DNA of 64,000 nt from Rhodobacteraceae bacterium QY30 (GTDB lineage Bacteria; Pseudomonadota; Alphaproteobacteria; Rhodobacterales; Rhodobacteraceae), in assembly GCA_002356635.1 (NCBI GenBank), contig CP023454.1, forward strand, positions 1,093,501-1,157,500, read 5' to 3'. Below are positions 36,054 through 45,673 of the stretch, piece after piece. The translations under genes were made by a program, and so were the position numbers. Under the pieces are notes generated by a model. The model did no database searches. It saw nothing but the letters and a program-made list of their open reading frames with translations, and was not told the DNA's origin. Position 1 is the stretch's first letter. Every line of letters begins with the position of its first letter.

Positions 36054-36947
36054 TCAGCCCAGGTAATAGTTCACCGGGGCCAGCGGTGCAGGGGCAGGTT
36101 CGCCCAGGTGCGGCGCGACGGCGATCTCGGCCGCGCGGCAGATGGCATCGAGCGGCAGGCCGTTGCCGGTGACGGTGAAGGGATGGGCCAGTTCCTCGGT
36201 CACCTCGGCCAGGCCGAAGAACACATAGGCCACCATTCCGGACAGGAGCGGCGCCACCCAGCCTGCGGGACCGATCAGCACCAGCGGCAGAAGCAGGCAA
36301 TAGACGTAGACCGTGCGGAAGATCAGCAGCGAATAGACATAAGGCAGCGGCGTCGACAGGATCCGTTCGCAGCCCGCCTGGTTCAGCGCCATGGTGCCCA
36401 GCCGGGTGGCCAGGGTGCGCGCGCCGAAACCGTCGATCTCCGACCGGCGCAGGCCCGCGGCAACCTCGGCCCCGAGGGCGTCCAGCGCCGCACAGGGCGG
36501 ATGGGGCGCGTGAGCGAAAGCGGCGGCCCCCCAGTTCGCGCCCGCTTCGTCCAGGGGCAAGCGGCGCAGGTTCAGCCGGTGCAGATGCACGAAGGCCAGC
36601 GCCAGCCGCAGCAGGCGGGCGCGGGCATCGGGATCGGGGATGCTGATCTCGGCCTCACGCGTCAGGCTGCGCACGTCGGCCAGAAGCCCGCCCCAAAGCT
36701 TGCGCGCCTCCCACCAGCGGTCATAAGCCGCGTTGTTGCGAAAACCGAGGAACAGCGACAGCGCGATCCCGAAGACGGTGAAGGCCGCCCCGTCCAGATG
36801 CGGCAGCGGATGGATCAGATGGTCGACCGCGACCAGAAGTGCGGCGTAACCGGCAAATCCCAGCATGTGCGGCAGGATCTTCGGCAGGACCGAGCCGCGC
36901 ATCGCGAACAGAAGCGACCAGAGCCCGGGCTTGTCGCGGACGATCAT
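36054..36947 (-). CDS. Bestrophin family (UPF0187) channel-like protein
   Basis: A 297-residue inner membrane protein of the bestrophin-like family, possibly an ion channel. Four or more membrane helices; FRNNAAYDRWWEARKLWGGL (about 68-87) is the family hallmark. The gene follows purD with no gap: its start codon (36945-36947) touches the purD stop, so the two are co-transcribed. The ion is not known. Confidence 0.85.
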   Translation of the reverse strand: MIVRDKPGLWSLLFAMRGSVLPKILPHMLGFAGYAALLVAVDHLIHPLPHLDGAAFTVFGIALSLFLGFRNNAAYDRWWEARKLWGGLLADVRSLTREAEISIPDPDARARLLRLALAFVHLHRLNLRRLPLDEAGANWGAAAFAHAPHPPCAALDALGAEVAAGLRRSEIDGFGARTLATRLGTMALNQAGCERILSTPLPYVYSLLIFRTVYVYCLLLPLVLIGPAGWVAPLLSGMVAYVFFGLAEVTEELAHPFTVTGNGLPLDAICRAAEIAVAPHLGEPAPAPLAPVNYYLG

Positions 36948-38210
36948 CTAGAGCGCGCGCCAGCCGATGTCGCGGCGGCAGAACCCTTCGGGCCAGTCGA
37001 TCCGATCGACCATCGCATAGGCACGGTCGCGCGCCTGCGACAGGGTCGCGCCGCGGGCGGTGACGTTCAGCACCCGCCCGCCATTGGCGACGACCTGGCC
37101 ATCCCTCTGAGCGGTTCCGGCGTGAAAGACCATGTGCGCGGAATCTTCCGGCAGGGCGTCCAGTCCGCGGATCGGCGAACCTTTCGCGTAGTCGCCAGGA
37201 TAGCCCTTGGCGGCCAGCACCACCGTCAGGGCGTGATCATCGGCCCAGTTGACGCGGGCATCTGACAGGCGCCCCTCAGCGCAGGCCAGAAGCAGGTCCA
37301 GCGCCTGCGCCCCCAGCCGCAGCATCAGCACCTGGCATTCCGGGTCACCGAAGCGGACGTTGTATTCCACCAGGCGGGTCTTGTTGCCGTCGATCATCAG
37401 GCCCGCGTACAGCACCCCCTGATAGGGCGTGCCGCGCCGGGCCATTTCCGCCACCGTCGGACGCACGATCCGGTCCAGCGCCTGCTCCATCAGGGCATCG
37501 GTCAGCACGGGGGCGGGGGAATAGGCGCCCATGCCGCCGGTGTTCGGGCCGGTGTCGCCGTCACCCACGCGCTTGTGGTCTTGCGCGGTGCCGATGGGGA
37601 GGACGTTTTCGCCATCGCAGAGGACGAAGAACGAGGCTTCCTCGCCCGTCATGAATTCCTCGATCACCACCTCGGCGCCCGCCGCACCGAATTGGCCGCC
37701 GAACATGTCGTCGATGGCGGCGATGGCCTCGGCTTCCGTCATGGCGACGATGACGCCCTTGCCCGCTGCCAGGCCATCGGCCTTCACGACGATCGGCGCA
37801 CCCTTTTCGTGGACATAGGCGCGGGCAGGTTCTGCCGCATCAAATCGCGCCCAGGCGGCCGTCGGCGCGCCGCAGGCATCGCAGATTTCCTTGGTGAAGC
37901 CCTTCGACGCTTCCAGTCGCGCCGCGGCGGCCGAAGGCCCGAAGCACAGCACCCCGGCGGCGCGCAGAGCATCGGCCACGCCGGCGGCCAGCGGCGCCTC
38001 GGGGCCGATCACGACGAAATCGATGGTGTTTTGTTCGGCAAAGGCCACGACCGCCGCGCCATCCAGAATATCAAGGCTGGCGCATTCCGCGATCATGGCG
38101 ATTCCGGCATTTCCCGGGGCCACGATCAGCCGGTCACACTTCGGGTTCTGCTTGATCGCCCAAGCCAGCGCATGTTCGCGCCCGCCGCTGCCCAGCACCA
38201 GGATGTTCAT
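36948..38210 (-). CDS. purD: Phosphoribosylamine--glycine ligase
   Basis: A 420-residue ATP-grasp enzyme, second step of purine synthesis, joining glycine to phosphoribosylamine. N-terminal GSGGREHALAWAI, the ATP-grasp block KADGLAAGKGVIV and the C-terminal FGDPECQVLMLRL are all present. The divergent xseA gene begins 70 bases away. Confidence 0.95.
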   Translation of the reverse strand: MNILVLGSGGREHALAWAIKQNPKCDRLIVAPGNAGIAMIAECASLDILDGAAVVAFAEQNTIDFVVIGPEAPLAAGVADALRAAGVLCFGPSAAAARLEASKGFTKEICDACGAPTAAWARFDAAEPARAYVHEKGAPIVVKADGLAAGKGVIVAMTEAEAIAAIDDMFGGQFGAAGAEVVIEEFMTGEEASFFVLCDGENVLPIGTAQDHKRVGDGDTGPNTGGMGAYSPAPVLTDALMEQALDRIVRPTVAEMARRGTPYQGVLYAGLMIDGNKTRLVEYNVRFGDPECQVLMLRLGAQALDLLLACAEGRLSDARVNWADDHALTVVLAAKGYPGDYAKGSPIRGLDALPEDSAHMVFHAGTAQRDGQVVANGGRVLNVTARGATLSQARDRAYAMVDRIDWPEGFCRRDIGWRAL

Positions 38211-38279
38211 GCGCGCGGCCTCCCTTGGCGTTGACTTTCCGGCGTTCTAAGGTGGCCCGAGCCCGGAGACAAGCAGACG

Positions 38280-39884
38280 ATGGACATCTTCGAAGACAGC
38301 GCCGGACCCGCGCGTGACAACGCCCACGAATTCACCGTGTCGGAAATCTCGGGCGCGGTAAAGCGCGTGATCGAGGGTGAATTCGGCCATGTCCGGGTGC
38401 GGGGGGAAATCAGCCGCGTGTCGCGGCCTTCGTCCGGGCATCTGTATTTCGACCTGAAGGATGACCGGTCGGTCATAGCCGCCGTCAGATGGAAGGGGCA
38501 GGCGGCCCGCATGTCGGTGCGCCCGGAGGAGGGGATGGAGGTGGTTGCCATCGGCAAGCTCACCACCTTTCCGGGCCAGTCGAAATACCAGCTGATCGTC
38601 GAGGATATCGTTCCAGCGGGCGCGGGCGCACTGATGGTGATGCTGGAAAAGCGACGCGCGAAACTGGCCGCCGAAGGGCTGTTCGACGCCGCGCGCAAGA
38701 AACCGCTGCCCTACCTGCCCGAGGTGATCGGCGTCGTCACCTCGCCGTCGGGTGCAGTGATCCGCGACATCCTGCATCGCCTGCGCGACCGCTTTCCATG
38801 CCGGGTGCTGATCTGGCCCGTCGCCGTGCAGGGCGAGAAATGCGCGGCCGAGGTGGCGGCCGCCATTGCCGGGTTCAACGCGCTGTCCGCCGGCGGGCCG
38901 ATCCCGCGGCCCGATCTTCTGATCGTCGCGCGGGGTGGCGGCTCGATCGAGGATCTGTGGGGCTTCAACGAGGAAGCCGTGGTCCGGGCCGCGGCCGCGT
39001 CGCGCATCCCGCTGATCTCGGCGGTGGGGCATGAAACCGACACGACGCTGATCGACCATGCCGCAGACCGCCGCGCGCCCACGCCCACGGCGGCGGCGGA
39101 AATGGCGGTGCCGGTCCGGGCCGACCTGATTGGCTGGACGGGCGAGCAGGGGGCGCGGATGACGCGGGCCGCGGTTAACCGGATGCAGATCCGGCGCCAG
39201 CGCCTGACAGACCTGGCGCGCGCGATGGGTCGGCCCGAGGCGCTGGTGCGCCCGTCGCGGCAGCGGCTGGACCTGTGGGGGGATCGTCTGACCCCGGCTC
39301 TGATGCTGGGGCTGACGCGCAAGCGCGCCGCCTATGACCGGCTGGCAGCCGAGGTGCGCCCGACGCTGATCCGCCATTTCCTGACCCAGGAACGCCGGAC
39401 GCTGGACCGGTGCGGATCGGCGCTGTCGCCGGCGCTGGCCGCACGGATCGCGCGGCTGCGGGACCGGTTCAAGACCACGGCCCCCCGGCTGGAGGCCGCC
39501 TTTTCCCGCGCCCTGTCGGATGCCCGGCAAGGGAATGCCCGGCGGCGGGTCGAACTCGGGGCACTGGGTCAGCGGTTGGACCAGACCCTTCCCCAACGGC
39601 TGGCGGTGCTCCGCCAGCGGCTTCATGCTGCGGATCGGCTGCGCGTGACGCTGGGCTATACCGAAACGCTGCGGCGTGGCTTTGCGGTGGTCCGGGCAGG
39701 GGCGCATGTCGTGACAACCCGCGAGGATGCCGTGGCCCAGCCTGCGCTGGAGATCGAATTCCAGGATGGCCGCCTGGCCGTCCGGGGCATCGACTCGGCC
39801 ATCGCAGAGCCATTGCCGGGGCCGCGCGGCCGCAAGGCAAAGGCGCCCGAGGGCGGCGGCGGCACGCAAGGCACCCTGTTCTGA
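38280..39884 (+). CDS. xseA: Exodeoxyribonuclease VII large subunit
   Basis: A 534-residue large subunit of exonuclease VII, which degrades single-stranded DNA. OB-fold at the N-terminus (FTVSEISGAVKRVIEGEFGH and RVSRPSSGHLYFDLKD), catalytic domain (GVVTSPSGAVIRDILHRL, RGGGSIEDLWGFNEE, AVGHETDTTLIDH, ADRRAPTPTAAAE) and a C-terminal coiled region with an added basic tail. The small subunit gene xseB is not in the window. Confidence 0.93.
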   Translation: MDIFEDSAGPARDNAHEFTVSEISGAVKRVIEGEFGHVRVRGEISRVSRPSSGHLYFDLKDDRSVIAAVRWKGQAARMSVRPEEGMEVVAIGKLTTFPGQSKYQLIVEDIVPAGAGALMVMLEKRRAKLAAEGLFDAARKKPLPYLPEVIGVVTSPSGAVIRDILHRLRDRFPCRVLIWPVAVQGEKCAAEVAAAIAGFNALSAGGPIPRPDLLIVARGGGSIEDLWGFNEEAVVRAAAASRIPLISAVGHETDTTLIDHAADRRAPTPTAAAEMAVPVRADLIGWTGEQGARMTRAAVNRMQIRRQRLTDLARAMGRPEALVRPSRQRLDLWGDRLTPALMLGLTRKRAAYDRLAAEVRPTLIRHFLTQERRTLDRCGSALSPALAARIARLRDRFKTTAPRLEAAFSRALSDARQGNARRRVELGALGQRLDQTLPQRLAVLRQRLHAADRLRVTLGYTETLRRGFAVVRAGAHVVTTREDAVAQPALEIEFQDGRLAVRGIDSAIAEPLPGPRGRKAKAPEGGGGTQGTLF

Positions 39885-39887
39885 CGT

Positions 39888-40334
39888 TCAGACCCCGACG
39901 TCCGGCCCCATGCAGGCCATCGGCGCGGGGCTTTGCTGGAGCGCCACCAACGGCACCGAAGCCTGGTCGCCCAGGTAATAGGCGGTCAGGCCGCGCGCGC
40001 TGTCATGGAAGGTCCAGCACTGCTCACCCGGTTCGTTTTCGTAGGTAAAGCAGATGAAGCCCTGTTTTTCATACCAGCGGCCGCGCTTGCAGTCATCGCC
40101 GGTGAAGGCCCAGACGACCCGATGGTCGGGTAGATATTGTTCCGCGCCATAGGCTTGGCCGTCCGAGCTGTAGTAGAACGTCCGCCCCGTGACGCGGGCG
40201 TCGAAGGCTTCGGCACTGAGCGGCGGACTCAGGCGAGGCGATGGATCGTCCTGCGCGGTCGCGCTCAGCGGCAGGGAAAAGCCAAGCGCCAGCAGCGTCA
40301 GTCGGGCGGTCTTTCGGGGAACGGACAGGAACAT
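39888..40334 (-). CDS. Secreted protein of unknown function
   Basis: A 148-residue exported protein. The signal peptide ends near SATA-QD. The mature part has GRTFYYSSDGQAYGAEQYLP and VWAFTGDDCKRGRWYEKQGF with four Cys that may form disulfides (DDCKRG, FICFTYE, EQCWTF and MACMGP). Similar short proteins with a YYxxDGxxYGAEQYxxxRxVxW pattern are widespread in Rhodobacterales without a known job. The start at 40332-40334 gives a clean signal peptide; it ends convergently four bases from the xseA stop. Confidence 0.7.
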   Translation of the reverse strand: MFLSVPRKTARLTLLALGFSLPLSATAQDDPSPRLSPPLSAEAFDARVTGRTFYYSSDGQAYGAEQYLPDHRVVWAFTGDDCKRGRWYEKQGFICFTYENEPGEQCWTFHDSARGLTAYYLGDQASVPLVALQQSPAPMACMGPDVGV

Positions 40335-40416
40335 CGGGCTGCAATCGGAACGCGGGGTCGGAGCAGGTTGCGCGGCCTTGGTCGCTTTGCCAAGGAACAA
40401 CTTCGGGATCGACGGT

Positions 40417-41772
40417 TCAGGCGGCGCGGGTTGCCGCCTTGACACGTTTGTCCATCAACCGCCGCCACCGGCCCGGCCAAAGTGCGATGGCGCCCATGAC
40501 CGGCAGGGAATGGGGCAGGACAGGGGCCTTGCCGCCTTCCAGTTCGGACCAGGGACGGTCGGGGTGAAGGTGGTGGTCGGCGTGGCGCGGGGCATTCAGC
40601 ATCAGCGCAGACGAGAAGGGCGTCGGCGCATCCCAGGAGTGGCGCGGGCCCAGCGGCTCGACGGTGCCAAGCGACAGGGCACGGCGGCGCAGGCCATAGT
40701 GCTGGACATAATCCGACATGAGAAGCTGAAGCTGGACATAGCCCGCCAGCAGGATCCAGGCCAGAAACCCGGCAACGCCGAACAGCGCCACGACCAGAAG
40801 CGCGGTCAGCGCGCTGCCTGCTAAGTACCAGACATAGGGATGAACGGGCGGAATGCGGCGCCGGGTGGCGCGGCGCTGGCGGATCGCGGCCTCCATCTCA
40901 TACCCTGCAAGGAAAGACCCCGGCCAGGCACGCAGGACGAAGTGGTAAAAGCTTTCACCCAGTTGCGCGGTGTTCGGATCATCCATTGTCGCCACGAAGC
41001 GATGATGCACCAGGCGGTGGGCCGAGGCATGGTGGCCGAACAGCATGGTGACATAGATGCCAGCCCCCAGTGCCCGCAGGCGCCGGTCGCGGCGGTGGAT
41101 CAGTTCATGCGCGTTCGAATTCGAAACCTGCCCGAACCAGATGCCGAAGGCCAGGAAAGCCAGGATCCAGCCCGCCACGCCGTAGCCTGCGCCGCCCGAA
41201 AGCCCGTGAAGCGCCGCGACCAGCAACAGGACATGGGCGCCTGCCAGAACGACCGAAAGCTTGTCAGGATCGCCGAGACGTGAAAACCCGCCGCTCGAGC
41301 CCCGGCCGGTCGGGCCGAGGCGGTCGCGTATCCAGGCGCGCAGTCGTCCGGGGCCGCGGGGCGCGGGTGGTTCCTGCGGCCCGGGCGTCGTGGCGGTGTC
41401 ATCGGGCGCGATCGGTGCGAAGGCGGAGTGCCGGTGATCCGGCGCCGTCGCTTGCAGCAACAGGGCGATATGGCTGTCGATGTCGTCGGGAACGGCTTGC
41501 TTTGGGGCATCAGTCAAGGCGGGCGCGGCCGCTTCCCCCGCCGGACCGGCCGCAACGGTCCCGGACGGTCCGGGCGTGACCGGCTGTTCGGCAGGAAGGC
41601 CGAAGCTCTCGGGCAGAAGCCGGTCGGCGGCGAGCTTGACAACCGTCAGCCACAGGAAGGCCGGAACCAGCCAAGGCACCCCAAGGAACCCGCCCAGCAG
41701 CAGGAACGGCACCGGGGAAAGGGTGGCCAGGGCGAAAGGGGCCAGCGGGTGGCGAAGTGCTGCGACGTTCAT
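40417..41772 (-). CDS. AlkB-like membrane non-heme di-iron monooxygenase with a Pro/Ala-rich insertion
   Basis: A 451-residue integral membrane oxygenase of the fatty acid desaturase/alkane hydroxylase superfamily. The three His boxes are in NSNAHELIHRRD, HASAHRLVHHRF and NAPRHADHHLHPDRPW, as in AlkB. Helices lie at about 10-50, 170-215, 240 and 300-340. Unlike other AlkB enzymes, about 100 residues rich in Pro, Ala, Thr and Arg (about 60-160) lie between the second and third helices. The substrate may be an alkane or a fatty acid. No rubredoxin or reductase gene is next to it. The start Met is supported by the hydrophobic region following it. Confidence 0.8.
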   Translation of the reverse strand: MNVAALRHPLAPFALATLSPVPFLLLGGFLGVPWLVPAFLWLTVVKLAADRLLPESFGLPAEQPVTPGPSGTVAAGPAGEAAAPALTDAPKQAVPDDIDSHIALLLQATAPDHRHSAFAPIAPDDTATTPGPQEPPAPRGPGRLRAWIRDRLGPTGRGSSGGFSRLGDPDKLSVVLAGAHVLLLVAALHGLSGGAGYGVAGWILAFLAFGIWFGQVSNSNAHELIHRRDRRLRALGAGIYVTMLFGHHASAHRLVHHRFVATMDDPNTAQLGESFYHFVLRAWPGSFLAGYEMEAAIRQRRATRRRIPPVHPYVWYLAGSALTALLVVALFGVAGFLAWILLAGYVQLQLLMSDYVQHYGLRRRALSLGTVEPLGPRHSWDAPTPFSSALMLNAPRHADHHLHPDRPWSELEGGKAPVLPHSLPVMGAIALWPGRWRRLMDKRVKAATRAA

Positions 41773-41921
41773 CCGCGAAAGCTAGCATGGCAAACGGGCA
41801 AAAAAAGGGCGCATTCCACCTGTGGTGGTGGCGCCGCGGGGCAAAGCCTGTCGGTGCGGGGCTTTCCGACGGGCCTCGAATTGACTAGGTGGGAAGGGCA
41901 ATTGTCAGGAAGGGGCCGCGC

Positions 41922-42944
41922 ATGTCGCTGCTGGGCAAGCTCAAGGACCGGCTGTTCAAGTCCTCGTCGCGTCTGGAAGAGGGGATCGAGGAGATCGTCG
42001 AGGCGCCTGCGCCTGCGCCCGTACCCGAAACCGAGGAACATCCGGCGCCCTCCGCCGAAAGGCCGGGGCTGCTGGGCCGCCTGATGGGCCGGGCGCCCGC
42101 GGCCGAGGAACCGCGCCGGGTGCTGGACGATGCGATGCTGGAAAGCCTGGAAGAATTGCTGATCCGGTCGGACATGGGCGTGGACACCGCGCTGCGGGTG
42201 ACGGCGAACCTGGCGCGCGGACGCATGGGCAAGCGGCTGTCGGTTGAAGAGATCAAGGCCGCGCTGTCCGACGAAATCGCGCGGATCATGGAGCCGGTGG
42301 CGCGGCCGCTGCCCATTTATGCCAAAAAGCCGCAGGTGGTGCTGGTGGTGGGCGTCAATGGCTCGGGCAAGACGACGACGATCGGCAAGCTGGCCTCGCA
42401 GTTCCGGGCCGCGGGCAAATCGGTTGTGATCGCGGCGGGCGACACGTTCCGGGCCGCGGCTGTGGAACAGTTGCAGGTCTGGGGCCAGCGCGCTGGGGTT
42501 CCGGTGCTGACCGCGCCCGAAGGTTCGGACCCGGCCAGCCTGGCCTTCGACGCGATGACGAAGGCCGAGGCCGAGGGCGCCGACCTTTTGATGATCGACA
42601 CGGCCGGGCGTCTGCAAAACCGCGCCGACCTGATGGAGGAGCTGGCCAAGATCGTCCGTGTGATCCGCAAGAAGGATCCGACCGCGCCGCATAACACCCT
42701 TCTGGTTCTGGATGCGACGACGGGCCAGAACGCGCTGTTGCAGGTGGAAATCTTCCGCAAGATTGCCGATGTGTCGGGGCTGGTCATGACCAAGCTGGAC
42801 GGCACGGCCAAGGGCGGGGTGCTGGTGGCCCTGGCCGACAAGTTCGGCCTGCCGATCCATGCCATCGGCGTCGGTGAGCAGATTGACGACCTGGCCCCCT
42901 TCGACCCCGAGGATTTCGCCCGCGCCCTGACGGGCGCCGCCTGA
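41922..42944 (+). CDS. ftsY: Signal recognition particle receptor FtsY
   Basis: A 340-residue GTPase that receives the SRP-ribosome complex at the membrane. Short acidic A-domain (residues 1-70), NG domain with VGVNGSGKTTTIGKLA (P loop), DTAGR, and TKLDGTAKGG. The start is the ATG at 41922 after AGGAAGGGG. It lies alone, divergent from the AlkB-like gene. Confidence 0.94.
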   Translation: MSLLGKLKDRLFKSSSRLEEGIEEIVEAPAPAPVPETEEHPAPSAERPGLLGRLMGRAPAAEEPRRVLDDAMLESLEELLIRSDMGVDTALRVTANLARGRMGKRLSVEEIKAALSDEIARIMEPVARPLPIYAKKPQVVLVVGVNGSGKTTTIGKLASQFRAAGKSVVIAAGDTFRAAAVEQLQVWGQRAGVPVLTAPEGSDPASLAFDAMTKAEAEGADLLMIDTAGRLQNRADLMEELAKIVRVIRKKDPTAPHNTLLVLDATTGQNALLQVEIFRKIADVSGLVMTKLDGTAKGGVLVALADKFGLPIHAIGVGEQIDDLAPFDPEDFARALTGAA

Positions 42945-42947
42945 CCT

Positions 42948-43727
42948 TCAGTCGGCCAGCGTGATCCAGACCGGCACGTGGTCCGAGGGCTTGTCGCCCC
43001 CGCGCACGGCCTTGTCGATTCCGGTGCCGGTCAGCCGGTCGGCGGCTTGCGGCGACAAAAGCAGGTGGTCGATGCGGATGCCGTTGTTCCGTTCCCAGGC
43101 ACCGGCCTGATAGTCCCAGAACGTGTAGATCCCGCCGCCCGGATTGCGGGTGCGGATCGCGTCGGTAAAGCCCAGGTTGACGATGCGTCGGAAGGCGGCG
43201 CGGGATTCCGGCAGGAACAGCGCATCCGTGACCCAGGCTTCGGGACGTGCCGCATCGATCGGGTCGGGGATCACGTTGTAGTCCCCGGCCAGCACGGCCG
43301 GGATTTCGTCCTTCAGGAAGGACGCCGCGTGCCGTTCCAGGCGGGCCATCCAGGCCAGCTTGTAGTCGAACTTCGGCCCCGGCGCCGGGTTGCCGTTGGG
43401 CAGGTAAAGCCCGCAGATCCGCACCGGGCGCGGGCCGTCGACCGTTGCCTCGATCCAGCGGGCCTGTTCGTCACTGTCGTCACCGGGCAGCCCCCGCCGG
43501 ATATCGGACAAAGGCATCTTCGACAGGATGGCCACGCCGTTGAAACCCTTTTGTCCGTGGGTTTCCACGCGATAACCCCGTGCTTCCAGCGGCGCGCGGG
43601 GAAAGGCGTCGTCCACCGACTTGATTTCTTGCAGGACCACGACATCGGGATGGGCCTCGTCCAGCCAGGCGGGCAGCGCCTCGGCCCGCGCCTTGATGCC
43701 GTTGATGTTGAAGGTCGCGATCTTCAT
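42948..43727 (-). CDS. xth: Exodeoxyribonuclease III
   Basis: A 259-residue Mg-dependent AP endonuclease/exonuclease of the ExoIII family for base excision repair. Metal and catalytic residues appear in NINGIKAR, VVLQEIKS, GLYLPNGN, AGDYNV and the C-terminal SDHVPVWITL. The gene is convergent with ftsY, only three bases apart at the ends. Confidence 0.93.
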   Translation of the reverse strand: MKIATFNINGIKARAEALPAWLDEAHPDVVVLQEIKSVDDAFPRAPLEARGYRVETHGQKGFNGVAILSKMPLSDIRRGLPGDDSDEQARWIEATVDGPRPVRICGLYLPNGNPAPGPKFDYKLAWMARLERHAASFLKDEIPAVLAGDYNVIPDPIDAARPEAWVTDALFLPESRAAFRRIVNLGFTDAIRTRNPGGGIYTFWDYQAGAWERNNGIRIDHLLLSPQAADRLTGTGIDKAVRGGDKPSDHVPVWITLAD

Positions 43728-43841
43728 GCCTGCTGCCCCGTGGTGGTCCGGGGCGCAGGCTTGCGCGGATTGACGGCCCGGCGCAAGAGGGATCGGGCCG
43801 CTGGCTCGGGCGGCCGGATCGTCGGGGCGGGGGGCGCTCCG

Positions 43842-44267
43842 TCAGTCGGCAACGGTGGCATCAAGGGTGATCTCGGCCTTCAGCAGGCGCGAGATCGGGC
43901 AGTTTGCCTTCGCCTTTTCCGCCGCCGCCAGGATCGTCTCGGGATCGCCCGTCGCCTTGATCGTGGTGGTCAGGTGGGCGCGCGTCACCGTAAAGCCGAT
44001 ATCCTGCTTTTCCATCGTGATGGAGGACCGCGTGTCGATGCTGTCCGGAATGATCCCCGCTTCGGTCAGCACACCGGACAGAGCCATCGAGAAGCAGGCC
44101 GCGTGGGCCGCGCCGATCAACTCTTCCGGGTTGGTTCCGCGTTGTCCCTCGAACCGGGTCGCAAATCCGTACGGATGGCCCTTCAGCGCCCCGGAATCGG
44201 ATGAAATCGTGCCCCTGCCTTCCTTGAGGGATCCTTGCCAATGCGCATCGGCTGATTTCGTGATCAT
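43842..44267 (-). CDS. OsmC/Ohr family peroxiredoxin-like protein
   Basis: A 141-residue OsmC-type protein which reduces organic hydroperoxides. The two redox cysteines lie in GAAHAACFSMALS (about 60) and NCPISRLL (about 125). The start is Met 44265-44267 (MITKSADAHWQGSLKEG). The OsmC rather than Ohr subgroup fits the KSADAHWQGSLKEG start. Upstream spacer of about 80 bases to the CorC-like gene. Confidence 0.88.
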   Translation of the reverse strand: MITKSADAHWQGSLKEGRGTISSDSGALKGHPYGFATRFEGQRGTNPEELIGAAHAACFSMALSGVLTEAGIIPDSIDTRSSITMEKQDIGFTVTRAHLTTTIKATGDPETILAAAEKAKANCPISRLLKAEITLDATVAD

Positions 44268-44347
44268 CTTGCCCTCCCTGCGTTGAACCAACCAAGGCAA
44301 CGCCATCGCACCGGGCGGGTTCCACGAATGGCAGAAAATTCCGTCCG

Positions 44348-45628
44348 TCAGGGCGCCCAATCGGCGCGCCGCACCAGCAACTGGTCGATCCTCATGCCAT
44401 CAAGGTCCGCCACCTCGACCAGCCAGCCTTCGTATTCGAAGCTGTCGCCGGGGGCGGGGATGCGACCGAAACGGTCCAGCGCAAAGCCGGCCACCGTCTG
44501 GAAGTCGCCATCTTCGGGCAGTGTCATCCCCAGGCGGTCGGCGAATTCGTCGGCGGGCATCCATCCGGCCACGAACCAGCTGCCATCGGCGCGCTCGGTC
44601 AGGGCAGGCTCGTCGCCCGATTCGTCCGCCAGACTGCCGGTAATGGTTTCCAGCAGGTCCATCGCCGTGACGATGCCTTCGAAATGGCCGTGTTCGTCGA
44701 ACACCAGCATCATGTGGACGACCTCATGCCGCATCCGTTCGATCAGCGACATGGCACTCGAGATGTCCATGACGGCGGGCGCGGGCTGGACCAGCGCCGA
44801 AAGCGGCCCGCTGGCCGCGGTATAGGTCAGGATGTCACGGACCGAGATGACGCCCACGATGTCATCCGGGCCGCCGTCCTGCACCGGCAGGCGCGAGTGG
44901 CGGGTCTTCTGGGCCAGCGCCCGCGCCGCCGCCGGGCCGCGCGCCAGATCCAGGATCTCGAGGTCGCGGCGCGGCGTCATGATCCCGCGCACGCTGCGAT
45001 CGGCCGTGCGCATCACCCCGGCGATCATCTCGGATTCACCCTGTTCCAGCACCCCCGCCGACTTCGCCTCGGCGATGGTCATCTTCACCTCTTCGTCGGT
45101 GATGGTGCGGTCGGATTCCCCCGCCTGACCCAAAAGCGCCAGCACTGCCCGCCCCGAGACGTCCAGGAGCCAGACCAGCGGCGTGGTCACGCGGGCGATG
45201 ACCATCATCGGCGGTGCCATCCGGACCGCCACCGCCTCGGCCTTCTTCAAAGCGATCTGCTTGGGCACAAGCTCGCCCAGGATCAGCGACAGGTAGGTGA
45301 TTGCCGCGACGACCAGACCCACGCCCAGCGTGCCCGCGAACCGCTCGGGCACCCCCACGGAGAGAAGCCATTGCGACAGCCGTGCGCCCAGCGTCGCGCC
45401 CGAAACCGCACCGGCCAGGATGCCCACCAGCGTGATCCCGATCTGCACGGCCGAAAGGAAACGGCCGGGGTTCTCCTGCAGCGTCAGCGCCATGCGTGCA
45501 CCGCGCGAGCCCTTCTCGGCCAGAACCTTCAGCCGCGTCGCCCGGGCCGACACGATGGCAAGTTCCGACATGGCCAGAACCCCGTTGGTCAGGGTCAGGA
45601 CGATCACCAGCGCAAGTTCAAGAAACAT
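44348..45628 (-). CDS. Hemolysin/CorC-CNNM family membrane protein with CBS domains
   Basis: A 426-residue protein: DUF21 transmembrane domain (about 1-180), CBS pair (about 200-320) and CorC/HlyC C-terminal domain (about 340-426). Members help magnesium or cobalt efflux and membrane resistance. Typical motifs are GELVPKQIALKKAE in the membrane domain and GIMTPRRDLEILD before the CBS pair. Confidence 0.88.
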   Translation of the reverse strand: MFLELALVIVLTLTNGVLAMSELAIVSARATRLKVLAEKGSRGARMALTLQENPGRFLSAVQIGITLVGILAGAVSGATLGARLSQWLLSVGVPERFAGTLGVGLVVAAITYLSLILGELVPKQIALKKAEAVAVRMAPPMMVIARVTTPLVWLLDVSGRAVLALLGQAGESDRTITDEEVKMTIAEAKSAGVLEQGESEMIAGVMRTADRSVRGIMTPRRDLEILDLARGPAAARALAQKTRHSRLPVQDGGPDDIVGVISVRDILTYTAASGPLSALVQPAPAVMDISSAMSLIERMRHEVVHMMLVFDEHGHFEGIVTAMDLLETITGSLADESGDEPALTERADGSWFVAGWMPADEFADRLGMTLPEDGDFQTVAGFALDRFGRIPAPGDSFEYEGWLVEVADLDGMRIDQLLVRRADWAP

Positions 45629-45673
45629 GGGGCCTCTGGGCGAGCCCCGTCCGGGGCCGTCCGGTCAAGTGGA

